The notes beneath the pieces are model-generated. The model did not search any database and had not been told where the DNA came from. It was given only the letters and a program-made list of their open reading frames with translations. Shown one piece after another: positions 6,926 to 13,303 of a stretch of 23,877 bases of DNA; the stretch's first letter is position 1; each line of letters begins with the position of its first letter. This stretch comes from Spirochaetia bacterium (lineage in GTDB: Bacteria > Spirochaetota > Spirochaetia > Treponematales > Breznakiellaceae). Location: NCBI GenBank assembly GCA_025997595.1, contig BNUU01000027.1:1-23877 (forward strand), written 5' to 3'. A program made the translations under genes and the position numbers.

Positions 6926-6942
6926 GTGACGATCATCGTCAC
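6926..6942 (-). promoter_or_regulatory. Perfect 17-bp palindrome just before the flaB ribosome binding site
   Basis: GTGACGAT and ATCGTCAC flank one central base. It is within the mRNA leader, ending a few bases before the GGGAGG site, so it could fold into a hairpin close to the ribosome binding site or serve as a protein site. The other flaB has no clear equivalent. Confidence 0.55.
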
Positions 6943-6996
6943 GATATTCCATTAATAATGTGTGCGCCATAAGATTTTCCATCCGGCCACAGTATA

Positions 6997-7023
6997 ATAT
7001 CGGAGTTTACTCAGGCGCCTTTA
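6997..7023 (-). promoter_or_regulatory. Sigma-28 promoter of downstream flaB
   Basis: On the minus strand TAAAG (7023-7019), 14-nt spacer, TCCGATAT (7004-6997), against the FliA consensus TAAAGTTT-N11-GCCGATAA (CCGATA core intact, correct spacing). Predicted leader about 78 nt. Confidence 0.85.
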
Positions 7024-7100
7024 GCAAATTTTTTAGCGCCCAGGGAAACATTCCGGCGGGATTGTTGATTACTGCATGGGTATGCATAGACAGGGGGAGT

Positions 7101-7133
7101 AAAAAAGGCCGTTCCGGCTTATGCCGGAACGGC
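7101..7133 (-). terminator. Rho-independent terminator of upstream flaB
   Basis: Perfect 11-bp stem GCCGTTCCGGC/GCCGGAACGGC (7108-7118 with 7123-7133) with a four-base loop, followed on the minus strand by six T residues (7106-7101). It separates the two flaB transcripts and lies upstream of the sigma-28 promoter of the second gene. Confidence 0.92.
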
Positions 7134-7143
7134 GCCTTCCCGT

Positions 7144-7194
7144 GGGAAAATGCAGGCATTTTCCCTTAGGAGTTTTTCCTTTCGGAAAAACTCC
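7144..7194 (-). repeat. Two tandem hairpins in the flaB 3' untranslated region
   Basis: Two perfect inverted repeats precede the terminator: GGAGTTTTTCC/GGAAAAACTCC (7169-7194, 11-bp stem, GAAA tetraloop on the mRNA strand) and GGGAAAATGC/GCATTTTCCC (7144-7165, 10-bp arms, two-base spacer). Together with the terminator they make three stacked stem-loops after the stop codon, a layout expected to protect the mRNA 3' end (inference). Confidence 0.7.
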
Positions 7195-7210
7195 CGGAAC
7201 GTCTTCTGCG

Positions 7211-8071
7211 CTATTGCAGAAGCTGGAGAACCGACTGGCCCCGCTGATTGGCCTGGGCCAGCATCGCGGTACCGGACTGGCTGAGGATCTGGTTCTTGGT
7301 ATAAGAAACCATCTCGTTCGCCATGTTGGTGTCCCGGATGCGGGATTCGGCAGCCTGCAAATTTTCGGCTCCGATATCAATACCGCGGACCGCGTGTTCC
7401 AAACGATTCTGGTAGGCGCCAAGATCAGCACGTTGTTTGTTGATGATCTTGATCGCCGAGTCAAGGGTTCCAATGGCACGGTTGGCGCTGTCCGAATCGG
7501 CCAGCGAAAGAATCGAATCGTCACCTATGTTCCGGACCCCAAGGCCCTTCGCAGTCATGGTGCCGATAAACACCTGCTCCCGCTGATCCATGTTGGCGCC
7601 GATATGGAGCCACATAGAGGCGGTAACCACATTCTCGCCCTGAGGACGGCCGAAACGGCCGGTCAGCAGGTTCATTCCGTTGAACTGGGCGTGGGATGCA
7701 ATCCGGTCTACTTCGTCAATTAATGCCGAAACTTCGACCTGAATGTACATCCTGTCTTCTTCGGTATAAATACCGTTCGCAGACTGGACCGACAGTTCGC
7801 GGATGCGCTGAATGATATCTTCGGTTTCCTGGAGGTAGCCTTCCGTTGTTTGAATGAACGAAATACCGTTCTGGGCGTTGGTAGACGCCTGGTTCAAACC
7901 CCGAATCTGGCTGCGCATCTTTTCAGAAACAGCGAGTCCCGAAGCATCATCACCTGCGCGGTTGATGCGTAATCCGCTCGACAGCTTCTCCATGTTCTTA
8001 TCCAGATAATTCTGGGTAACCTTGAGGGACCTGTCGGCAAACATCGCGCTTAAGTTGTGATTAATAATCAT
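7211..8071 (-). CDS. flaB: Flagellar filament core protein FlaB (upstream copy)
   Basis: Flagellin of 286 residues, same length and organisation as its neighbour: N-terminal [21 protein letters not shown]-terminal [20 protein letters not shown]. Differences from the other copy (about 29 residues) are confined to the middle and C-terminal part, for example [10 protein letters not shown] against [10 protein letters not shown]. The ATG at 8071 is preceded by AAAGGAG; the same frame stays open upstream to 8425, but this extension is not part of any flagellin. Transcribed from its own sigma-28 promoter with a long structured leader and ended by its own terminator. The filament of treponemes is usually built from several FlaB proteins within a FlaA sheath; flaA is not in this window. 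Confidence 0.97.
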   Translation of the reverse strand: MIINHNLSAMFADRSLKVTQNYLDKNMEKLSSGLRINRAGDDASGLAVSEKMRSQIRGLNQASTNAQNGISFIQTTEGYLQETEDIIQRIRELSVQSANGIYTEEDRMYIQVEVSALIDEVDRIASHAQFNGMNLLTGRFGRPQGENVVTASMWLHIGANMDQREQVFIGTMTAKGLGVRNIGDDSILSLADSDSANRAIGTLDSAIKIINKQRADLGAYQNRLEHAVRGIDIGAENLQAAESRIRDTNMANEMVSYTKNQILSQSGTAMLAQANQRGQSVLQLLQ

Positions 8072-8343
8072 GAGTTCACTCCTTTGTCTTTTTCGGCGCG
8101 CCGCCATCCCCTGATGACAGTCGTCGCCGCGGCATCCGTGCCGTGACAAAAAACGCTTTCGTGTTTTTTGTTTTGGAGCTTTCCGCAAGGAAAACTCCCA
8201 TTGTGTGCCAGGAGAAGCCGGTTTACCGGTTTCTCCATGAAACCCTCGACCCACCCGTTCCCGGAAGGGTGAGGTGGAATGCTGCCATTCCTCCTGAACT
8301 GCACCACGGAGGCCCGACGGGCACATGGTCTCATTCAGTTTCA
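8072..8343 (-). promoter_or_regulatory. Long structured 5' leader of upstream flaB
   Basis: From the predicted sigma-28 start (near 8343) to the ATG at 8071 are about 272 nt without a recognisable gene. They hold a chain of inverted repeats (plus-strand positions): 8294-8338 (CTGAA/TTCAG with CCCGACGGG inside), 8276-8291 (GGAATG/CATTCC), 8252-8271 (CACCC/GGGTG), 8211-8236 (GGAGAAGCCGG/CCGGTTTCTCC), 8175-8198 (GGAG..TTTCC/GGAAA..CTCC), 8146-8171 (ACAAAAAAC/GTTTTTTGT) and 8130-8143 (CGGCA/TGCCG). AAAGGAG before the ATG is the ribosome binding site. Probably a post-transcriptional control region or stability element. The frame of flaB is open through the whole leader, beginning with an ATG at 8344. 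Confidence 0.65.
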
Positions 8344-8349
8344 TAATAA

Positions 8350-8376
8350 GTATCGGAATTTGGACGGGGGGCTTTA
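8350..8376 (-). promoter_or_regulatory. Sigma-28 promoter of upstream flaB
   Basis: On the minus strand TAAAG (8376-8372), 14-nt spacer, TCCGATAC (8357-8350). Same spacing and CCGATA core as the promoter of the other flaB, and the same pattern as the flgM promoter. It starts 11 bp from the end of repeat copy B. Confidence 0.85.
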
Positions 8377-8387
8377 GAGGAATTTTT

Positions 8388-8559
8388 CCCCATTCTCCAT
8401 GCAACCGTGGCGGTCCCACGGGCACGCGGGGTAATGTCGGGGGGTCCTGGCCGATAAACCCATGCCCCTCTTACGAGGGTCACGGGTTTATCGACCACCC
8501 CCCTCCGCCTTTATCGCGGGCGTGCCCGTAATTAAACTCCGGTTGCATGGAGAATGGGG
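8388..8559 (-). repeat. Structured intergenic repeat, copy B (172 bp)
   Basis: Reverse-orientation relative of 1772-1941. The ends are again a perfect 20-bp inverted repeat (CCCCATTCTCCATGC ... GCATGGAGAATGGGG), with nested GGGCACGC/GCGTGCCC, GGGGGGT/ACCCCCC, CGATAAACCC/GGGTTTATCG and a tip CCCTC-GTAA-GAGGG. Where it differs from copy A inside stems, both strands of the stem change together. It lies between the 3' end of the lipoprotein gene at 8641 and the flaB sigma-28 promoter. The remaining 8560-8640 shows nothing I can identify. Confidence 0.9.
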
Positions 8560-8640
8560 CCGCTGTTCGAGATGAGGAAGAACTTTGAGCGCGGGTCATT
8601 TTGGGATCTTTGGGCGCCGTGCCGCGGACGACACGGGCGG

Positions 8641-9330
8641 TTATTTCGATTTACCTAAAATTTCACCGCGCCCCATTCCCAATATTTCGGCGGTTTTAAC
8701 GGATAAGGCTTTCAGCATAATTCGTCCGTAACCTTCCGCAATATCAACACTTACCGTCACAACTACGTTTGCCCCAAGGGCTTTACCCAGGGAAACCGCG
8801 GAATCGTCGCTTACATAGCCCGACATCTGAAACTCTTGTTCAGCCAATAAAGTCTCAATCTGATGTCTGTCAACAAGTTTGAAGCTCGCGTTTTGCAGGT
8901 TATATTCAACATCTTCAACGGCATACTCACTGTCAATATTGATTTTTACCTTAGACCTATGCCTTGCCGCAATATCCTTTATTTGGGCAGGATTGAGCCG
9001 TTCAACATAGGTTCTGGCCCTTTCTTCCGAATAACCTTGACCATTTAGGTATGCGAGCGCCATTGATTTGTCATTGTTATACAACGAAGCCGAAACAGTT
9101 TTTTCACCCTGACTCGTCTCAAATACGGCCACTATGGTTCCATCTTTGAGCGCTTTAACTTCGTCTTTGTCGAGTAAATCCGCAGCTGCATCGTTTACAG
9201 CGCCGCTGATTAATTCCCGTCTTGATTTTGTACGGGAAGATTCACCGGATGATTCACCATTGGATGACGTAACGCACGACACCATGAGAACACTCATTAA
9301 AACAAAAAAACAATAACAAAACTTTTTCAC
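8641..9330 (-). CDS. Lipoprotein of the CsgG/LpoB-like group
   Basis: Protein of 229 residues with a lipoprotein signal (MKKFCYCFFVLMSVLMVSC, lipid cysteine C19; relaxed spirochaete lipobox). After a Ser-rich linker there is an alpha/beta domain with the typical late CsgG-family block: FKLVDRHQIETLLAEQEFQM (150-169) then DDSAVSLGKALGANVVVTVSVD (175-196), which corresponds to the usual LVDRSQL..IL.EQ.....G and A..LGAD.VV pattern. Start is the GTG at 9330 with GAGGTGG upstream; the frame extends three codons further but without reason. CsgG-like lipoproteins act in the periplasm or outer membrane in secretion or as activators of cell wall enzymes; role here unknown. It follows the next lipoprotein gene by 17 nt and is probably co-transcribed with it. 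Confidence 0.8.
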   Translation of the reverse strand: MKKFCYCFFVLMSVLMVSCVTSSNGESSGESSRTKSRRELISGAVNDAAADLLDKDEVKALKDGTIVAVFETSQGEKTVSASLYNNDKSMALAYLNGQGYSEERARTYVERLNPAQIKDIAARHRSKVKINIDSEYAVEDVEYNLQNASFKLVDRHQIETLLAEQEFQMSGYVSDDSAVSLGKALGANVVVTVSVDIAEGYGRIMLKALSVKTAEILGMGRGEILGKSK

Positions 9331-9347
9331 GACAACCACCTCAAAAT

Positions 9348-10190
9348 TTAGTTGTTTGTATATTTGATGGCAACAGCGGACGCTCCGACAGGAATATTAT
9401 TATACCTGTCTATAAATACATGTATTATGTCATCGCCGCCGGCCTTTTCAGCCTCTATCATCAAATCAGTTGACATGGTAACAATTTCCCTGCCCTTTAT
9501 CAAAACGGTTTTTACCGTCGTGTAATCTTTTTTCAGAATCGTTATCGGAACGCCCCACTTTACCGGAATAACCTGTGTAAGCATTCCTGCTTCCAGTCTG
9601 CCCACGCCCAGTTCCGCCTTTTTTAATACGTCCAGTTTTGCGTCGATTTCGTTAACCTGAACAAGCTCTTCGGGGGTAAGCTCTTTTTTATTTGTCAATG
9701 TATTCCGCAACGCAATCAGGGAATAAGCTTCTTTGTAGCGTCCGCTTAACTCTTTGAATTTAACGGCGACGGCTGAGGCGCCGGTAATTACCTTATCCTT
9801 GCTTTTTCCGTCAAAATCAAGCCGAACATTTATTATGTCGTCAGCGCCTTTAGCAAGGGCCTGACCAAGAAGTTCGGCGTGTATCGCGTCAGATTCAAAA
9901 CCATGACCGTCCACGCCGTTTTTAAGATAAACAATGCCTTTTATATCACAGTCATAAACTTTTTGCGACCAAATATACTGCGACCATTTTACCGTATCGA
10001 CACTATCCAGGTTACCAAAATCCCATGGAAGTTCGGCCTCTTGAAATTCCCGAGGAGATACAAAAGGAGATACAAACGAGCTGTTGCCGCTTAAGCTATT
10101 GCCGCTGAACAAGGAGGCGCAGCCTTGCAGACTTATAACACCGAACATGACCAGCGCAATCGTCATGAAACGAACAAATTTCTTTGCCAT
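9348..10190 (-). CDS. Lipoprotein with two related GADDII/GASAVAVK modules
   Basis: Protein of 280 residues. Lipoprotein signal MAKKFVRFMTIALVMFGVIS with lipobox LQGC (C24). Two copies of one motif are seen: ALAKGADDIINVRLDFDGK then GASAVAVKF (112-145), and EKAGGDDIIHVFIDRYNN then GASAVAIKY (248-277). Each looks like a helix, a GADDII strand and a final strand, reminiscent of YbjQ/heavy-metal-binding-like small domains, but I cannot assign a family with confidence. A helical region (RYKEAYSLIALRNTLTNKK onward) joins them. The start ATG at 10190 has a TAGGAGG site. First gene of a two-gene operon with the CsgG-like lipoprotein. Confidence 0.75.
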   Translation of the reverse strand: MAKKFVRFMTIALVMFGVISLQGCASLFSGNSLSGNSSFVSPFVSPREFQEAELPWDFGNLDSVDTVKWSQYIWSQKVYDCDIKGIVYLKNGVDGHGFESDAIHAELLGQALAKGADDIINVRLDFDGKSKDKVITGASAVAVKFKELSGRYKEAYSLIALRNTLTNKKELTPEELVQVNEIDAKLDVLKKAELGVGRLEAGMLTQVIPVKWGVPITILKKDYTTVKTVLIKGREIVTMSTDLMIEAEKAGGDDIIHVFIDRYNNIPVGASAVAIKYTNN

Positions 10191-10208
10191 TTTTCCTCCT
10201 ATAATAGA

Positions 10209-10237
10209 GTTGTTCAATAACTGATTTATCGAACAAC
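10209..10237 (-). repeat. Inverted repeat upstream of the lipoprotein ribosome binding site
   Basis: GTTGTTC/GAACAAC (7 bp) continued by TTAT/ATAA with single mismatches, 18 nt before the lipoprotein start. A possible leader hairpin. A candidate promoter (TTTACA-17-TAATAT on the minus strand, in the AT-rich stretch about 10258-10290) lies further upstream; that call is weak. Confidence 0.4.
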
Positions 10238-10343
10238 CCTATTTTGACAAATGATTTTTCGATATTATCGTTAATTTCAACTTTTGTAAAGCTTTTTTTC
10301 ATAAAATTCAACAAATTTAAGCCCCAATTGCACATAACGTTCC

Positions 10344-10420
10344 CCAAAAATAGCCATTTTGCCGGATGTCCGGGCCCTTTTTGAACATGTGTCGTCCACC
10401 CGGCTTAGGGCTATTTTTGG
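10344..10420. repeat. 12-bp perfect inverted repeat with 53-nt spacer
   Basis: CCAAAAATAGCC (10344-10355) and GGCTATTTTTGG (10409-10420) are exact reverse complements; the spacer contains CCGG-ATGT-CCGG. It lies downstream of the dehydrogenase gene and could end its transcript or mark a small mobile remnant. The GC-rich spacer differs strongly from the AT-rich flanks. Confidence 0.5.
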
Positions 10421-10485
10421 AAGCCTGTCCCGGCTGCGGCATAACACTTATCACGCCGGACAATGCGGATGAATTCCTGCTATAG
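10366..10485 (+). CDS. Possible 39-residue Cys-containing small protein
   Basis: An ATG at 10366 opens a 39-codon frame to TAG at 10485, with MSGPFLNMCRPPGLGLFLEA followed by CPGCGITLITPDNADEFLL. The CPGCG knuckle plus an earlier cysteine and the GC-rich codon use, in the midst of AT-rich sequence, suggest a real small protein or the fragment of a zinc-ribbon gene. There is no good ribosome binding site, and the N-terminal part overlaps the inverted repeat, so this is a tentative call. I do not recognise a family. Confidence 0.3.
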   Translation: MSGPFLNMCRPPGLGLFLEACPGCGITLITPDNADEFLL

Positions 10486-11313
10486 ATGCAGTGTACTAAT
10501 TTTTTCATAATATTGCAGAAGTTCTGTCCGCGCAGCCTTGTTATTATATTTCCCGGACAGAACAATGGGTCCGGACTTACGGTAAAAATTTCCCGTTTCG
10601 TTTTTTACTTCATCGGAGGTCGCCAAATAAATACAGGTGGCTGCCCCCTCCTTTGGATCAATGTATACCGGCGCCAACAGGATGTTTATAATAAAATCGC
10701 GCCACCATATATTGGTGACCATTATTCCGGTTCTTACCGTTCCCGGGTCCACAGCATTAATGGTAATGCCCTTTTCTTTCAATTCATCGGCAAGTTCAAG
10801 GGCAACCAGCAGCTGCGCGTATTTTGATACCGCATAAGCTTTTACGTAGTGATATTTATTTATCTTGTCTATCGAAAATCTTCCGTATTTATAAAACCAG
10901 GAACTTAGGTTAATGATCCGGTTATCCTCTCCCGGGGGGAAATGGGGTATTAGTAATTTGGTAAGCAGGTACGGCCCAATAGCATTTACCGCCATGGTTT
11001 TTTCAAAACCGTCTTCGGTAATTTCATATTTCATGGAAGTTATTCCGGCATTGTTGATTAATATATTTACACGATTAAAGTCCTGTAAAAACGATTGAAC
11101 AAATTGTTTAATTGACAAAACGGAGGATAGATCTATTTTCTTTACAAAGATATTTTTATTGCCGCTGATTGATTTAATTTCATCACGGGTAAGATCCGCG
11201 TTTTGTATATCTATACATGCCATAATCACCGTATAATGATTTTTAGCCAACGCAAGGGCCGTCTCTTTTCCCATGCCCCTGTCCGCTCCGGTAACAATTG
11301 CGATTCTACTCAT
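10480..11313 (-). CDS. Short-chain dehydrogenase/reductase
   Basis: Protein of 277 residues with all classical features: cofactor-binding TGADRGMG (8-15), NNAG (87-90), the structural asparagine N110, the catalytic serine in INLSSWF (S137/S138) and Y160-x3-K164 (YAVSK). The overall pattern (DRGMGKETALALAKN, and long loops after the active site) is close to retinol dehydrogenase-like and oxidoreductase members. An NAD(P)-dependent oxidoreduction of unknown substrate is expected in the cytoplasm. The gene follows the permease gene by six bases and ends the DUF362-permease-dehydrogenase operon. Its base composition is clearly more AT-rich than the two genes upstream, which hints at a separate origin. 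Confidence 0.9.
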   Translation of the reverse strand: MSRIAIVTGADRGMGKETALALAKNHYTVIMACIDIQNADLTRDEIKSISGNKNIFVKKIDLSSVLSIKQFVQSFLQDFNRVNILINNAGITSMKYEITEDGFEKTMAVNAIGPYLLTKLLIPHFPPGEDNRIINLSSWFYKYGRFSIDKINKYHYVKAYAVSKYAQLLVALELADELKEKGITINAVDPGTVRTGIMVTNIWWRDFIINILLAPVYIDPKEGAATCIYLATSDEVKNETGNFYRKSGPIVLSGKYNNKAARTELLQYYEKISTLHL

Positions 11314-11319
11314 ATTATT

Positions 11320-12234
11320 TTATACCCCGATTCGCAGCGCATAGTCTATGAAAAAACCGCTCAGCAATGCAAACACTACCGTGAAGGCAATGTAGAGGGC
11401 GAAGTTTTTAATCCCCAGGACGATCTTGACCGCCCCCAGGTTGGTGATCTTGGTGGCGGGGCCGGTGATCATGAATGCTGCTGCGGAACCCATACTCATG
11501 CCGGTTTGGAGCCAGCCCATGAGGAGGGGGATGGTACCGCCCCCGCAGACGTAGAGGGGCACGCCGATGGTGGCGGCCATGAGGAGGCCGAAGCCCCGGT
11601 TCCTGCCGAAGAGGGCGGCCATGGCGTCAGGCGGGACATAACGCTGAAACAGGGCGGAAAGGGCCACCCCCATAAGGAAGTAGATGGCCGTGGCCTTGAT
11701 GTTCCGGCCGATGTTTTTGAGGAGCCTGATCGCCAGGTTGGGGTCCGTATCATGGCTTTCGTTTCCTGCAAACGCAGTAAAGGTGAAGAACTTCTTTCTT
11801 TTATAGAAGATACGTACGCAGAGCCCGGCGACTGCGCCGCACACAAAGCAGCTGACAAAGCGGATGATCAGCGCCGCAGGTCCCAGGGCGGCGCTGTAAA
11901 ACAAAAGCTGGGGGTTCAGCAGAATCGAACCCATCATGAAGGCGGCGATCCAGTCCTCCTCCATGCCCTTGTTGGCAAAGGAGGCGGTAATCGGTATGGT
12001 GCCGTACATGCACAGTGGGGAAGCGATGCCCAGCAGGGACGCCGGAATCACCCCCAGGACACCCAGCTTTTTGTCCTGCATGGAGGCGAAGATCCGGTGT
12101 ATCTTCTCTTTACCGAATACGGAGATCACTGATCCAAGTACCATCCCCAGGGCCCAGTACCCCGCAATCTGGTAGAGCTGGATGGAGAAATAGTACCAGA
12201 AATAGGTGAGCTCCCGTATCAGCAGATCCTTCAC
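11320..12234 (-). CDS. YraQ/ArsP-type permease (UPF0718)
   Basis: Integral membrane protein of 304 residues in two repeated halves, as in the YraQ/ArsP_1 permease family. The first half has GIASPLCMYGTIPITASFANKG, the counterpart of the family motif PLCSCG.IP, and the second has GVPLYVCGGGTIPLLMGWLQ followed by ITGPATKITNLGAV. About eight membrane helices can be drawn, with a charged cytoplasmic loop (YKRKKFFTFTAFAGNESHDT). Family members export organo-arsenicals or are of unknown substrate; here only one cysteine of the first motif is kept (CMYG in place of CSCG), so an arsenical role is doubtful. Start GTG overlaps the DUF362 stop as GTGA. Confidence 0.85.
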   Translation of the reverse strand: MKDLLIRELTYFWYYFSIQLYQIAGYWALGMVLGSVISVFGKEKIHRIFASMQDKKLGVLGVIPASLLGIASPLCMYGTIPITASFANKGMEEDWIAAFMMGSILLNPQLLFYSAALGPAALIIRFVSCFVCGAVAGLCVRIFYKRKKFFTFTAFAGNESHDTDPNLAIRLLKNIGRNIKATAIYFLMGVALSALFQRYVPPDAMAALFGRNRGFGLLMAATIGVPLYVCGGGTIPLLMGWLQTGMSMGSAAAFMITGPATKITNLGAVKIVLGIKNFALYIAFTVVFALLSGFFIDYALRIGV

Positions 12235-13244
12235 AGTTTGATCAGTTCGTACTGCTGGCTGCCCAGGCCCTTTTGTTCAGCATAGATAACCTGCAGGACG
12301 CCCTGCTGGGATTCGATCCGTTCCGCCAGATGCCGCCGCTCTTCCTCGGACCGGGCGTAGATCTGGTCCAGGCTGGCCTTTTCCAGGGCCACCGGGTCCA
12401 GGGACGCCAGGATGCCGATGTCCGCCATGTCGGGATGGGGAGCCCGGGCGTCGCAGTCGCAGCTAATAGAAAGGTTGTTCAGCACATTGATGTAGAGCAT
12501 CCGGCCCTGTTTGGCCTGCATGAGCCCCGCATTGTAATCGATGATCTTTTCGAAAAAGGCCTCCCCGGTAGTGGAGAACATACCGCCCCCCTCGTTGTCG
12601 TGGATGGCCTTTTTGCCCTGGGGGGAGGCTATGCCGATGGCAAGGTTTTTGAAGGTGCCCCCGAATCCCGCCATGGAATGGCCTTTAAAGTGGGCCACCG
12701 AAATGATCCAGTCATAATTCATGATGTGGCCCCCCAGGACGGCTTCCTTGAGGCGGAAGCCCCCGTTAATGGGAATGCGGACATCCCCTTCGGAATCCAG
12801 AATATCCACCGGTGCAAAGGTAAAGCCGTGGTCCCTGGCCGCCAGCAGGTGTCCCGCAGTCATGCCCCGGGGCCCGCCGTAGTAGGTGTTGCTGTCCGCC
12901 AAAGACCCGTTCACCGAAAGGACCAAATCTTTCACGATTTCCGGCCGCAGGTAGTTTTCGTTCCCCGGCTCCCCCATGTGCAGTTTGACGGCCACCTTCC
13001 CCGAAACCGGGGTGTTCAGGGCCCGGTACACCGCCATAAGCCCCTTGCCGCTGATATCACCGGTAAAGTAGACCTTGGACCCCCCGGCCTTTTCGGTGGA
13101 GGCCAATGCCGCTTGTTCACCGGAGCCGGAGGCGCTTCCTGCAGCCCTGGATTCCTGTTTGGTAGCGCAGCCTGCAATCATCAGAACTGCGGCGCAAAAG
13201 CAAGCGGCCAACAAATAATGACAGGAACGTTTTTTCTGTAACAT
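12231..13244 (-). CDS. DUF362 domain lipoprotein
   Basis: Protein of 337 residues. Lipoprotein signal with lipobox IAGC (C26), a Ser/Gly/Ala linker, then the DUF362 domain: KVYFTGDISGKG, VAVKLHMGEPGNENYLRPE, ADSNTYYGGPRGMTAGHL, the central VAHFKGHSMAGFGGTFKNLA and IGIASPQGKKAIHDN, and the closing ISCDCDARAPHPDMADIG with LASLDPVALEKASLDQI. DUF362 proteins often carry ferredoxin-type CxxCxxC clusters; none is present here beyond the CDC motif, so it acts alone as a periplasm-facing lipoprotein of unknown function. ATG at 13244 with GAGGT upstream. First gene of the operon with the permease and the dehydrogenase. Confidence 0.88.
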   Translation of the reverse strand: MLQKKRSCHYLLAACFCAAVLMIAGCATKQESRAAGSASGSGEQAALASTEKAGGSKVYFTGDISGKGLMAVYRALNTPVSGKVAVKLHMGEPGNENYLRPEIVKDLVLSVNGSLADSNTYYGGPRGMTAGHLLAARDHGFTFAPVDILDSEGDVRIPINGGFRLKEAVLGGHIMNYDWIISVAHFKGHSMAGFGGTFKNLAIGIASPQGKKAIHDNEGGGMFSTTGEAFFEKIIDYNAGLMQAKQGRMLYINVLNNLSISCDCDARAPHPDMADIGILASLDPVALEKASLDQIYARSEEERRHLAERIESQQGVLQVIYAEQKGLGSQQYELIKL

Positions 13245-13303
13245 GGTGATACCTCACTTTGAATAATGATAGCCAATTTTTAAAATAGTTGATAGAAGCC
13301 GTA

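Noticed and set aside
8072..8425. N-terminal extension of FlaB up to 8425
   Set aside because: The extension begins in repeat copy B and upstream of the sigma-28 promoter; the family N-terminus is [11 protein letters not shown] with a good AAAGGAG site at 8071.
8449..8456. GCCGATAA within repeat copy B (plus strand), a sigma-28-like -10
   Set aside because: No TAAAG at the right distance, it belongs to a stem of the repeat, and copy A does not keep it.
8574..8660. 28-codon plus-strand frame MRKNFERGSFWDLWAPCRG...
   Set aside because: No ribosome binding site, and it runs into the 3' end of the lipoprotein gene in antisense; too short to support.
10096..10347. 83-codon minus-strand frame overlapping the start of the 280-residue lipoprotein
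   Set aside because: No ribosome binding site; out of frame with a lipoprotein gene that has a clear signal peptide and TAGGAGG site.
12273..13241. 322-codon plus-strand open frame
   Set aside because: It is the antisense of the DUF362 gene, produced by the high GC content at third positions.
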